The notes beneath the pieces were generated by a model, which ran no database searches, was not told the origin of the DNA, and worked only from the letters and a program-made list of their open reading frames with translations. Shown here piece after piece: positions 42,948 through 51,598 of a stretch of DNA of 64,000 bases. Made by a program: the position numbers and the translations under genes. The stretch's first letter is position 1, and every line of letters begins with the position of its first letter. This DNA is from Thermasporomyces composti (GTDB lineage: Bacteria > Actinomycetota > Actinomycetes > Propionibacteriales > Actinopolymorphaceae): positions 2,852,001 through 2,916,000 of the forward strand of contig NZ_QTUC01000001.1 of assembly GCF_003386795.1 (NCBI RefSeq), in the 5' to 3' direction.

Positions 42948-43001
42948 AGGCGAGCGCAGACCGACAGGCGAGCGCAGACCGACAGGCGAACGGACACCGA
43001 C
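42948..43001 (+). repeat. 18-bp tandem repeat, three units
   Basis: AGGCGAGCGCAGACCGAC occurs twice exactly (42948-42965, 42966-42983) and once degenerately (42984-43001), starting 15 nt after the N-acetyltransferase stop. Confidence 0.85.
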
Positions 43002-43061
43002 GAGGGACAGGCGCCGGGTGAGGGAGGGCTCCTGTGGCGTCGGGCCGCGCGACGACGCAGT

Positions 43062-43087
43062 CCCGGGATCAAGGCCCGGGATCAAGG
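43062..43087 (-). repeat. 13-bp tandem duplication covering the menE stop
   Basis: CCCGGGATCAAGG occurs at 43062-43074 and 43075-43087. The second copy includes the menE stop codon (43082-43084). Confidence 0.85.
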
Positions 43088-44332
43088 GCTAACCGCGTGG
43101 CGGCTGGTGCGGCCAGCCGATCCCGCCGCCCGCGCGAGCGCCGAGCGGTCGAGCTTGCCCGACGGCAGCATGGGGAGGGAGTCCACCACGACGACCTCGC
43201 GTGGCGCCCAGGCTCGGGGGTGGGTCGCGGCGACGTGGTCTCGCAGGTCGGCGAGAGCGGGCGGTCGCGCGCCGGGCCGCAGCACGACGTACGCGACCAC
43301 CTTGCTGCCCCACTCCGGGTCCTCGACACCGACCGCACCCGCCTCGGCCACGCCGGGATACGACGCGACCGCTCGCTCCACCGCCTGGAGCGGGACGTTG
43401 ACGCCGCCGGAGATCACGACGTCATCGAGCCGACCGAGGATCTCCAGCCCACCGTCGGGACGCAGCCGCCCCAGGTCGTTGGTGAGGTGGTGGCCGTCGA
43501 CCAGCGCCGCGGCGGTCAGGTCCGGGCGGAGCCGGTAGCCCGCGAACACCACGGGACCGCCGATGCGGACCCGGCCCACGCCCTGCTCGTCGGCGCTGTC
43601 GACGTGCACGGTCACCCCGCCCAAGGGCCAGCCGTCGTAGACGCATCCGCCGCACGTCTCCGTCATGCCGTACGTCGTGACCACGCGGACGCCGGCCTGG
43701 CGAGCCCGTGTCACCAGCGCGGGCGGGCATCCCGCGCCGCCCACCAGCACGGCGTCGTAGGCCGCCAGCGCGGCCACGACGGCGGGTCCCGCGTCGAGCA
43801 GGCGCACCAGCTGGGTGGGGACGAGCGCGGTGTAGCGGCGGCGGACGCCCGGGGTCGCGACGAGTCGCTCGGTCGCGACCCGGAACGCCTCGGCGTCGAA
43901 CCGACCCACCACCGGCACCGGCGTGGTCCCCGCGACCAGGGACCGAACGACGATCTGGAGGCCGGCGACGCGTGTCGGCGGGAGCGCGAGCGTCCAGTGT
44001 CCGGGACCTCCGAGTCGGTCGAGCGTCGCCCGCGCGGAGTGCAGCAGCGCCGTGGCGGGAAGCAGGGCCGCCTTGGGTTCGCCGGTCGAGCCGGAGGTGG
44101 CGACGACGGCCGCCACGTCGTCCCGTTCCAGCGGCAGGTCGACCCGCAGCGTGCTCACCAGCCGCTCCCGCTCGGGGCTGGCGTCGAGAAGCGCGAGGGC
44201 CGGGCCGGATCCGTCGAGGGCGGCGCCCAGCGAGGCGAGGAGCCGCTCGACCGCGCGGTCAGCTCCAGCTGGGTCGTCGGGGATGCGGTCGGTTTCGGCC
44301 AGGGCCAGCCGGCGGCTCGCGAGCGAACGCAC
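43082..44332 (-). CDS. menE: o-succinylbenzoate-CoA ligase
   Basis: Activates o-succinylbenzoate for ring closure to dihydroxynaphthoyl-CoA. The 416-aa ANL enzyme has an intact P-loop (ATSGSTGEPKAALL), TTYGMTETCGG, DDVVISGGVNV and the catalytic Lys (LPSGKLDRSAL). TAGCCT (44339-44344 on the minus strand) ends 6 nt before GTG 44332 and no Shine-Dalgarno is seen, so the mRNA is probably leaderless. It is divergent from menC. Confidence 0.92.
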   Translation of the reverse strand: MRSLASRRLALAETDRIPDDPAGADRAVERLLASLGAALDGSGPALALLDASPERERLVSTLRVDLPLERDDVAAVVATSGSTGEPKAALLPATALLHSARATLDRLGGPGHWTLALPPTRVAGLQIVVRSLVAGTTPVPVVGRFDAEAFRVATERLVATPGVRRRYTALVPTQLVRLLDAGPAVVAALAAYDAVLVGGAGCPPALVTRARQAGVRVVTTYGMTETCGGCVYDGWPLGGVTVHVDSADEQGVGRVRIGGPVVFAGYRLRPDLTAAALVDGHHLTNDLGRLRPDGGLEILGRLDDVVISGGVNVPLQAVERAVASYPGVAEAGAVGVEDPEWGSKVVAYVVLRPGARPPALADLRDHVAATHPRAWAPREVVVVDSLPMLPSGKLDRSALARAAGSAGRTSRHAVSP

Positions 44333-44465
44333 GGGACTAGGCTACGGGGCCAATCCCCCGTGACGGTGTGTCGCGGACGTCCCATGAGCGGGCCAGGACG
44401 GACACCTGGCCGCTGGAGCACGTCTGGTCACGACAAGCTGGCCAGCAGAGACGGAGGGTGTGACC

Positions 44466-45428
44466 ATGATCATCGGCGGGGGCGAGTCTCCGCACGTCTT
44501 CGCGATGGCCATGCGCACCCGGTTTCGCGGGATCCGGGTTCGTGAGGGGATCCTGGTCCGGGGTCCGGCCGGTTGGGCGGAGTTCAGCCCGTTCTGGGAC
44601 TACAAGCCGGTCGACTGTGTCCCGTGGTTGCGGGCGGCGCGCGAGGCGGCCTACGACGTCTGGCCCACGCCGGTGCGCGACACCGTGCCGGTCAACTGCG
44701 TCGTTCCCGCGGTCGGTCCGGAGGAGGCGAAACGCGTCGTCGCCGAGAGCGACGGCTGCCGTACCGCCAAAGTCAAGGTCGCTGAGCGTGGCCAGACCGA
44801 GGCGGACGACCTCGCGAGGGTCGCCGCGGTCCGCGACGCCCTGGGACCGGACGGTCACGTCCGCGTCGACGCCAACGGCGCCTGGGACGTCGAGACCGCG
44901 GTCCGGATGATCGGCCTGTTGGACAAGGAGGCGGGCGGGCTCGAGTACGTCGAGCAGCCGTGCGCCACCGTCGAGGAGCTGGCGCAGGTACGCCGCAAGG
45001 TGGACGTGCCCATCGCCGCCGACGAGTCGATCCGCCGCGCCGAGGACCCCTACCGCGTGGCCCGGCTCGAGGCCGCGGACATCGCCGTGCTCAAGGTGCA
45101 GCCGCTGGGTGGGGTCTGGCCAGCGCTGCGCATCGCCGAGCAGATCGGCCTACCCGTCGTGGTGTCGAGCGCGCTGGAGACCTCGGTGGGCCTGGCCGCG
45201 GGCGTCGCGCTGGCAGCCGCCCTGCCGGAGCTGCCGTACGCCTGCGGCCTCGGGACCATCACCATGCTCGACGCCGACGTGGTGACCCACTCCCTCGTCC
45301 CGCGGAACGGCGTCCTGCCGGTCGTTCGACCCGAACCCGATCCGGAGCTGCTGGCGTCCGTCGCCGCTGACGAAGCCACGACCGCACGCTGGGTGGAGCG
45401 ACTGGCGCAGGTGGAGCAAGCGGTATGA
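44466..45428 (+). CDS. menC: o-succinylbenzoate synthase
   Basis: Enolase-superfamily dehydratase converting SHCHC to o-succinylbenzoate. The 320-aa protein has the catalytic lysines in AKVKV and VLKVQPLGG, and metal ligands in VDANGAWD, YVEQPC and ADES. ATG 44466 has GGAGGG 7 nt upstream; GTG 44460 is too close to that site. Its stop overlaps menD (ATGA). Confidence 0.93.
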   Translation: MIIGGGESPHVFAMAMRTRFRGIRVREGILVRGPAGWAEFSPFWDYKPVDCVPWLRAAREAAYDVWPTPVRDTVPVNCVVPAVGPEEAKRVVAESDGCRTAKVKVAERGQTEADDLARVAAVRDALGPDGHVRVDANGAWDVETAVRMIGLLDKEAGGLEYVEQPCATVEELAQVRRKVDVPIAADESIRRAEDPYRVARLEAADIAVLKVQPLGGVWPALRIAEQIGLPVVVSSALETSVGLAAGVALAAALPELPYACGLGTITMLDADVVTHSLVPRNGVLPVVRPEPDPELLASVAADEATTARWVERLAQVEQAV

Positions 45429-47167
45429 ATCCCTCCACGGCACTCGCGCAGGTCTTCGTCGACGAGATGTGGCGAAACGGCGTGCGCGAGGCCGTGCTCG
45501 CCCCCGGCTCTCGCAGCGCGCCGTTGGCCTTCGCGCTCCACGCCTCCGACGCGCAGGGGCGGATCCGGCTGCACGTCCGGATAGACGAGCGCGCCGCCGG
45601 CTTCCTCGCCCTCGGGCTCGCCAAGGCGAGTCGACGTCCGGTTCCTGTCGTGTGCACGTCGGGTACGGCCGCGGCCAACCTGCACCCGGCGGTCCTGGAG
45701 GCCCACCACGCCGGGGTCCCCTTGGTCGTCCTCACCGCGGACCGGCCGCCGGAGCTGCGGGGCGTCGGCGCGAACCAGACCACCGACCAGCTCAAGCTGT
45801 ACGGCACCGCGGTCCGCATGTTCCACGAGGTGGGGGCGCCGGAGCGGCGGGCCGGGCAGAACGCCTACTGGCGGGAGCTCATCGGGCGCGCGCTCGCGAT
45901 CGCTCGTGGGTTCCGGGACCGCGACCCCGGACCGGTGCACCTCAACGTGGCGTTCCGGGAGCCGTTGGTCCCCGACGTCGGCGACACCGGCGAGGACTGG
46001 CCGGAGTCGTTGGAGGGGCGGCCCAACGGTGCGCGGTGGACCCGCATCGAACGCGCCACGACCGACCGCATCTCCTGGTTGGACCCGGGGCCGCGGACGA
46101 TCGTCGTCGCGGGCGACGGCGCTGACGTCCAGGCCCGGTGGCTGGCCGAGACCGCCGGGTGGCCGTTGCTGGCGGAGCCGTCGAGTGGTGCGCGGTCCGG
46201 TCCGAACGCGCTCGGACCCTACCGGCTGATTCTGGCCAGTGACAGCGACCTGGTCCGCCAGGTCGAACGAGTCGTGGTCTATGGATGGCCGACCCTGTCC
46301 CGCCCCGTCACCCAGCTGCTCAGTCGCGACGACGTCGAGGTGGTCGTGGTGTCGCGACGCCCCGCCTGGTCCGACCCCGGGCATCGGGCGTACCGGGTCA
46401 GTGGCGCGGTGGCCCTCGAGGGGACCGTCGACGGCGCCGGACGAAGGGAACCGGACGAGTGGCTGTCGGCCTGGCTCGAGGCGGACCAGCGCGCTCGGGC
46501 GGCGGTACGGAAGGTGCTCGCTGAGGAGCCGGAACTGACCGGCCCGCTCGTCGCGCGGGAGGTCGCCGCGGCGGTGCCGGGAGGCGGCCTCCTCGTGGCT
46601 GGCTCCTCCAACGCGATCCGCGATCTCGACCTGGCCGCCGACCCGTGGACCAACCGGCTCGTCGACGAGAGCGGGCGGATCGACCCCCGCGACCACCGGC
46701 GGGTGCTCGCCAACCGAGGGTTGGCCGGCATCGACGGCACGCTGTCGACGGCGATCGGCGCCGCGCTCGTCCACCGCACGGGACCGGCGTTCGCGCTGGT
46801 CGGCGACCTGGCGTTCCTCCACGACTCCAACGCGCTCGTGCGCGGGGCCTACGAAGCTCGGCCGGACCTCACCATCGTCGTCGTGAACGACGACGGCGGC
46901 GGCATCTTCACCACGCTGGAGCAGGGCGCGCCCGCCTACGAGGACGTGTTCGACCGGCTCTTCGGGACACCGCACGGCGTGGACATCGGAACGCTGGCGG
47001 CGGCCACGCGGACGCCGTACACGTTGGTCCGCACCCGGCAGGAGCTGCGCGCGGCACTGTCCCGCTCCCGCGGGCTGCGGGTGGTGGAGGTGCGCACCGA
47101 CCGGTCACGGCTGCGGGAGCTGCACGAGCGTCTGCGCGCGGCCGTCGCGGACGCGGTCGTGGGCTGA
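45425..47167 (+). CDS. menD: SEPHCHC synthase (MenD)
   Basis: ThDP enzyme joining isochorismate and 2-oxoglutarate. The 580-aa protein has the start NPSTALAQVFVDEMWRNGV, the activating Glu in RIDERAAGFLALG, the TSGTAAANLHPAV loop, and the ThDP/Mg motif GDLAFLHDSNAL with NDDGGGIF. Coupled to menC by a 4-nt overlap. Confidence 0.95.
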   Translation: MNPSTALAQVFVDEMWRNGVREAVLAPGSRSAPLAFALHASDAQGRIRLHVRIDERAAGFLALGLAKASRRPVPVVCTSGTAAANLHPAVLEAHHAGVPLVVLTADRPPELRGVGANQTTDQLKLYGTAVRMFHEVGAPERRAGQNAYWRELIGRALAIARGFRDRDPGPVHLNVAFREPLVPDVGDTGEDWPESLEGRPNGARWTRIERATTDRISWLDPGPRTIVVAGDGADVQARWLAETAGWPLLAEPSSGARSGPNALGPYRLILASDSDLVRQVERVVVYGWPTLSRPVTQLLSRDDVEVVVVSRRPAWSDPGHRAYRVSGAVALEGTVDGAGRREPDEWLSAWLEADQRARAAVRKVLAEEPELTGPLVAREVAAAVPGGGLLVAGSSNAIRDLDLAADPWTNRLVDESGRIDPRDHRRVLANRGLAGIDGTLSTAIGAALVHRTGPAFALVGDLAFLHDSNALVRGAYEARPDLTIVVVNDDGGGIFTTLEQGAPAYEDVFDRLFGTPHGVDIGTLAAATRTPYTLVRTRQELRAALSRSRGLRVVEVRTDRSRLRELHERLRAAVADAVVG

Positions 47168-47287
47168 GCGCGTCCGGCGGGTGGTGACGTCGCCGACTCG
47201 TCCTCGCAGTGGCGCCGTCCGAACGCGGCGAACCACTGGTGGCGAATTCGCTTGGCGGCGTCGTCGCCCGCTGGCATGCTCGCCGGC

Positions 47288-48193
47288 ATGCGCTGCGAGA
47301 TCACCTCGGACCCGGGCGAGTTCTGGGCGACGACCGCGGACTTCCTGCTCACCGATCCGGTGCTCAACAACGTCATCCTCGTCAACGTGGACGCGCGGCG
47401 GTCGGGGACCATCACCGATCCCGCCCCGGCGAGCTACCTGACGGTCCGGGACGGCTCCGGCGCGGTGGTCGGCGCGGCGATGCGGACGCCGCCGTATCCG
47501 GTCTACGTCTCCCGGCTGCCCGCGGCGGCGATCGAGCCCGTGCTCGACGCCTTGCTGGAGGCCTGCCCCGACGCCGCGGGACTCACCGGGACGGTGGCGG
47601 AGGCGGACGCGCTCGCGCCCGCGTGGGGTCGGCGCACCGGTCGACCGGTCGAGGTGGAGATGGACGGCCGGATCTACCGACTCGACGAGGTGACCCCGCC
47701 CGCGCGAGTGTCCGGCACGATGCGCCGGGCGGGACCCGCCGACCTGGACCTGCTCCTGGCCTGGACGGTGGCGTTCCATCGCGAGGCCACCCCTCCGGCC
47801 GCTCGCGAGGCTGGGCCCGAGCCGATCGAGATGTGGCGTCGAGAGCTGGAGCGGAAGGTGGCCGAGGGGCGCGTCTTCCTCTGGGACGACGCCGGCCCGG
47901 TCTCCTACGCCGGTACGAGCCGGCCGGTTGCCGACGTCGTGCGGGTCGCCCCGGTGTACACCCCGCCCGAGCACCGCCGGCGAGGGTACGCCAGCGCGCT
48001 GGTCGCGGCCGTCAGTCAAGCAGCCCTTGACGAGGGCGCGGTCGCCACCATGCTCTACACGGACCTGGCCAACCCGACGTCGAACAAGATCTACGCCGCC
48101 GTGGGCTACCGGCCGGTCGCCGACGTGCGGACGTATCGTTTCGGGCGTCCCGCGACCGACGCGATCCCGCCAAGCCAGAACCGCGCCAGCTGA
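47288..48193 (+). CDS. GNAT-family N-acetyltransferase
   Basis: 301-aa protein with an N-terminal non-catalytic part and a C-terminal GNAT domain: VAPVYTPPEHRRRGYASAL binds acetyl-CoA and DLANPTSNKIYAAVGYRPV ends the fold. The sequence resembles actinobacterial acetyltransferases next to men genes. ATG 47288 is preferred; a CATGCT hexamer before it could be a leaderless -10. Substrate unknown. Confidence 0.83.
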   Translation: MRCEITSDPGEFWATTADFLLTDPVLNNVILVNVDARRSGTITDPAPASYLTVRDGSGAVVGAAMRTPPYPVYVSRLPAAAIEPVLDALLEACPDAAGLTGTVAEADALAPAWGRRTGRPVEVEMDGRIYRLDEVTPPARVSGTMRRAGPADLDLLLAWTVAFHREATPPAAREAGPEPIEMWRRELERKVAEGRVFLWDDAGPVSYAGTSRPVADVVRVAPVYTPPEHRRRGYASALVAAVSQAALDEGAVATMLYTDLANPTSNKIYAAVGYRPVADVRTYRFGRPATDAIPPSQNRAS

Positions 48194-48527
48194 GAATCCC
48201 TCGACAGGTATCGGCGACGCAATCCGGGATTCACGACAGGTCCCGATCCGCGGCACGCCGCCGGGCAGCGGACGTTCGTGCCGGTCGTGGGCGTCGGCTG
48301 CGTTCCGCCCGAGTTGACGCCGTTCCTCTGGTCGACGTGTTCCTCCGTCAACGGTCCTCAGTCGACGCTGCTGGTGGTGCCTCGGTGCCGTCGTCTCCAC
48401 GCGCTCCGTGTCCGGCTCGCCCGATTTCGGGAGTGACGACGGGTCGTCGAGCCACGATTTCTCCCGGTAACCGGCCGGATCGCACCGTAGTGTCTGTCTG
48501 AGAGGCAGCACAGCGGGAGGCTCAGCG
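48194..48527. other. intergenic region before the hemolysin III gene
   Basis: 334 nt. A 7-bp inverted repeat GAATCCC/GGGATTC (48194-48200 and 48226-48232) starts at the stop of the previous gene and may terminate it. CCGGTAACCGG (48464-48474) is a near-palindrome, and TAGTGT (48488-48493 region) is a possible -10 for the next gene. No other gene seen. Confidence 0.45.
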
Positions 48528-49211
48528 ATGCACATGCCGGACGTCGGCGGCGCCGTTCACGACGTCGCCCAGACCGTCAAGCCGAAGATGCGGGGATGGC
48601 TGCACGCCGGCACTTTCCCGCTCGCCGTGGTGGCGGGGATCGTCATCGTGACCTTGGCACCCACACCGCGGGCGCGGATCAGCACCGCGATCTTCGCGGT
48701 GACGGCGGCCCTGCTGTTCGGCGTGAGCGCGCTCTACCACCAGGGTCGCTGGTCGCCACGAACCGTCGCGTTCCTCCGTCGGCTCGACCACGCCAACATC
48801 TTCTTGATCATCGCGGGCACCTACACGCCGTTCACCATGCTGCTGTTGGACGGGGCCCGGGCCCGGGTGCTGCTCACGCTGGTCTGGGTCGGAGCGTTGC
48901 TCGGCGTGGCGTTCCGGGTGCTGTGGCTGGGAGCGCCACGCTGGCTGTACGTGCCCGTGTACGTCGCGCTGGGATGGGCGGCGGCGTTCTGGCTGCCGGA
49001 CTTCCTCGCCCGGGGCAACGTCACGATCGTGACGCTGATCGTCGTGGGCGGGTTGTTCTACTCGATCGGCGCCCTCATCTACGCGATCAGGAAACCCAAT
49101 CCGTCGCCGCGGTGGTTCGGCTTCCACGAGGTGTTCCACGCCTGCACGATCCTGGCCTTCATGTCCCACCTCGCGGGGGTCGTCCTGACGGTGACCGCCG
49201 TCGCGGCCTGA
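48528..49211 (+). CDS. hemolysin III/PAQR-family membrane protein
   Basis: 227-aa protein with seven transmembrane segments. The conserved metal site is visible: SALYHQG, LDHANIFLIIAGTYTPF, and FHEVFHACTI near the end. Bacterial members are called hemolysin III or YqfA; their physiological role is unclear. ATG 48528 has GGGAGG 7 nt upstream. Confidence 0.9.
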   Translation: MHMPDVGGAVHDVAQTVKPKMRGWLHAGTFPLAVVAGIVIVTLAPTPRARISTAIFAVTAALLFGVSALYHQGRWSPRTVAFLRRLDHANIFLIIAGTYTPFTMLLLDGARARVLLTLVWVGALLGVAFRVLWLGAPRWLYVPVYVALGWAAAFWLPDFLARGNVTIVTLIVVGGLFYSIGALIYAIRKPNPSPRWFGFHEVFHACTILAFMSHLAGVVLTVTAVAA

Positions 49212-49308
49212 CAAGACGTCCTGGCCGCCGGCTCACCTAACGCCCGCGACTGGCGCCCAGCGTCGGCGAGAGGCCCGGGTCCCCGAGGAGCTCGGGGTCC
49301 GCGAGAGC

Positions 49309-50592
49309 TCAGGGGCTGAGCGCGTCCCTGATCGGGACCAGCTTGGCCTGGGCCTCGGCCAGCTCCGCCTCGGGGATCGAGTCGGCCACGATCCCGCAGC
49401 CGGCGAACAACCGCAGCCGCGTCGGGTCGTGGTCGTCGACCTGGGCGCAGCGCAGCGCGATGCCCCACTCGCCGTTGCCGGCGGCGTCGATCCAGCCGAC
49501 GGGTCCGGCGTACCGACCGCGGTCCATCCGCTCCAGCTCACCGATCACCTGCAGCGCGACGGAGGTCGGCGTGCCACACACGGCGGCGGACGGGTGCAGC
49601 GCCGCGGCCAGCTCCAGGGACGTCGAGGAGTCCTTCAGCACCCCAGCGAGATCGGTCGCCAGGTGCATGACGTTGGGCAGGTGGAGGACGAACGGAGACT
49701 CCGGGACGTTGATGCTGGAGCAGTGCGGGGCGAGTGCCTCCGCGACCGACCGGACGGCGTACTCGTGCTCCTCGAGGTCCTTGCTGGAGCGGGCGAGCGA
49801 GGCGGCCAAGGCCAGGTCGTGCGCGTCGTCATCGCTGCGGCGGATCGTGCCGGCGAGGACCCGTGAGGTGACCAGGCCGTTCTCCAGGCGGACGAGCATC
49901 TCGGGCGTCGCGCCGAACAGGCCACGCACGGCGTAGGTCCAGCACACCGGATACCGCTCGGCCAGCCGCCGCAACGGCCAGCGCAGGTCGATCGGCGCCT
50001 TCGCGACCGCGAGCAGGTCTCGGGCCAAGACGACCTTGTCGAGCTGACCGGCTTGGATCCGTCGAACCGCTTCGGCGACGGCGGCCGACCACCCGGCACC
50101 GGTGAGAGCGCCGTCGGCGAAGGTGACGCCTCGCGGCGGGCACGGCGGGGTCGTCGCCCGGAGCCGGCCCAGCGCGGACGTGCTCGGAAGTGACGGCTCC
50201 GCGGAGACCGTGGTGACCCAGGTCCGCCCGGCACGGCGTCCCACCACCACTTCAGGCACGACGAGTGTCGAGTGACCAGGCACGTCGGCGAAGGCGAAGG
50301 AGCCGAACGCCACGAGCCCGGTTCCAGGCTCCTGGATGTCATCCCGCACCGCCGCCGCGGCGGTGAGCTGCGACCACCAGCGGCTGGCGATGGCGAACCG
50401 GTCGGGTCCGGCGACCTCGAGGCGAGCGGCCTCACCGTGGCCGACGAATCCCTCGCCTCGACGAATCCACGCGGTCGGGTTGTGGACGGCGAGGAGGGCG
50501 AGGAGGTCGGGTTCGTCTGGGACCTGGGTTGTCCGGGCCACCAGACGGGGAACCCGGTCCGCGAGGTCGTCGCGGATGGCTGATTCCGTCAC
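49309..50592 (-). CDS. menF: isochorismate synthase
   Basis: Converts chorismate to isochorismate, the entry to menaquinone synthesis. The 427-aa chorismate-binding enzyme has KVVLARD, GLFGATPEMLVR, LAGTIRR, HEYAVRSV, LHPSAAVCGTP and the terminal RLFAGCGIVADS metal-site motif. TACCCT (50601-50606, minus strand) lies 8 nt before GTG 50592, indicating a leaderless start. A siderophore salicylate role is possible, but the men neighbours favour menaquinone. Confidence 0.92.
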   Translation of the reverse strand: MTESAIRDDLADRVPRLVARTTQVPDEPDLLALLAVHNPTAWIRRGEGFVGHGEAARLEVAGPDRFAIASRWWSQLTAAAAVRDDIQEPGTGLVAFGSFAFADVPGHSTLVVPEVVVGRRAGRTWVTTVSAEPSLPSTSALGRLRATTPPCPPRGVTFADGALTGAGWSAAVAEAVRRIQAGQLDKVVLARDLLAVAKAPIDLRWPLRRLAERYPVCWTYAVRGLFGATPEMLVRLENGLVTSRVLAGTIRRSDDDAHDLALAASLARSSKDLEEHEYAVRSVAEALAPHCSSINVPESPFVLHLPNVMHLATDLAGVLKDSSTSLELAAALHPSAAVCGTPTSVALQVIGELERMDRGRYAGPVGWIDAAGNGEWGIALRCAQVDDHDPTRLRLFAGCGIVADSIPEAELAEAQAKLVPIRDALSP

Positions 50593-50665
50593 GACACCCC
50601 AGGGTAGGGGGCGAGGGCTGTGGGGTCGGTCGCTGTGTCCGGCCCGGGCGTGAGAGGTTGGACAC

Positions 50666-51358
50666 GTGCCTCGTGCGTCTTTGGCGAAGTCCCCTCACGA
50701 CGTGGCGGCGATGTTCGACGGCATCGCCGACCGCTACGACCTCACCAACGACCTGCTGTCCCTTGGCCAGGATCGGCTGTGGCGCCGTGCGGTCGTCCGC
50801 GCGGTGGATCCGAGACCGGGGGAGCGGGTGCTCGATCTGGCCGCTGGCACTGGGACGTCGACGCAGCCGCTGACCAGGACCGGCGCCTTCGTCGTGCCGT
50901 GCGACTTCTCCTTGGGCATGGCGCGCGTGGGCAAGCGCACCCGGCCGTGGCTTCCCTTCGTGGCCGGCGACGCGCTGCGACTGCCGTTTTCGGACGCCAG
51001 CTTCGACGCCGTCACCATGTCGTTCGGTCTGCGGAACGTCGTCGACGTCCACGGCGCGCTCGTCGAGCTACGGCGGGTGACCCGACCGGGTGGGCGGATC
51101 GTCATTTGCGAGTTCAGCCACCCGGTGTGGCGGCCGTTTCGGGCGGTCTACGAGCGCTACCTCGCCCGCGTGGTGCCCGCGATCGCCCGACGCGTGGCGT
51201 CGGACCCGGAGTCGTACGTCTACCTTGCGGAGTCCATCCAGGCCTGGCCGACGCAGGCGGAGCTGGCGGCGATGATGGCGGCGGCCGGTTGGGAGGCGCT
51301 GGAGTGGCGCAACCTCAGCGCCGGGATCGTGGCTCTGCACCGCGGGCGACGTCCGTAG
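50666..51358 (+). CDS. menG: demethylmenaquinone methyltransferase
   Basis: SAM-dependent methylation completing menaquinone. The 230-aa UbiE/MenG protein contains [17 protein letters not shown] at its start, the SAM motif [11 protein letters not shown], and the UbiE signature [13 protein letters not shown] 50666 has GAGAGG 8 nt upstream. It is divergent from menF and precedes the reductase-nuo operon. Confidence 0.94.
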   Translation: MPRASLAKSPHDVAAMFDGIADRYDLTNDLLSLGQDRLWRRAVVRAVDPRPGERVLDLAAGTGTSTQPLTRTGAFVVPCDFSLGMARVGKRTRPWLPFVAGDALRLPFSDASFDAVTMSFGLRNVVDVHGALVELRRVTRPGGRIVICEFSHPVWRPFRAVYERYLARVVPAIARRVASDPESYVYLAESIQAWPTQAELAAMMAAAGWEALEWRNLSAGIVALHRGRRP

Positions 51359-51502
51359 GAAACACCATGTCCCGTGGTGTCCTCGTCCGACCGTTTCGCG
51401 GCCGATCGGCGTCCCAGCGGAGGTTTTTCGCAAAGGGAAAGTGCCGAAATTCGTGGGATCTCGGCGGTGCGGGGGGTTGCGTTCAGCGCGACGAGTACCC
51501 CG

Positions 51503-51541
51503 TAGACTGGCTTCGACGCGGATTCGTGAAGAGATTCACAA
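51503..51541 (+). promoter_or_regulatory. promoter with downstream Rex operator for the reductase-nuo operon
   Basis: TAGACT (51503-51508) is a TANNNT -10; TTGCGT at 51477-51482 is a weakly spaced -35. TCGTGA-N6-TCACAA (51524-51541) matches the Rex site TTGTGA-N6-TCACAA with one change and lies where transcription would start. Rex bound there should block the operon when NADH is scarce. Confidence 0.75.
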
Positions 51542-51598
51542 GTTCGCTCACGGGGGCGACAAGGGGTCCGGACATCTCTCACCCAGGCGCGAGGATCG

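Noticed and set aside
45050-46975. 641-codon minus-strand frame opposite menC-menD
   Set aside because: Antisense shadow of two conserved enzymes; no start signal.
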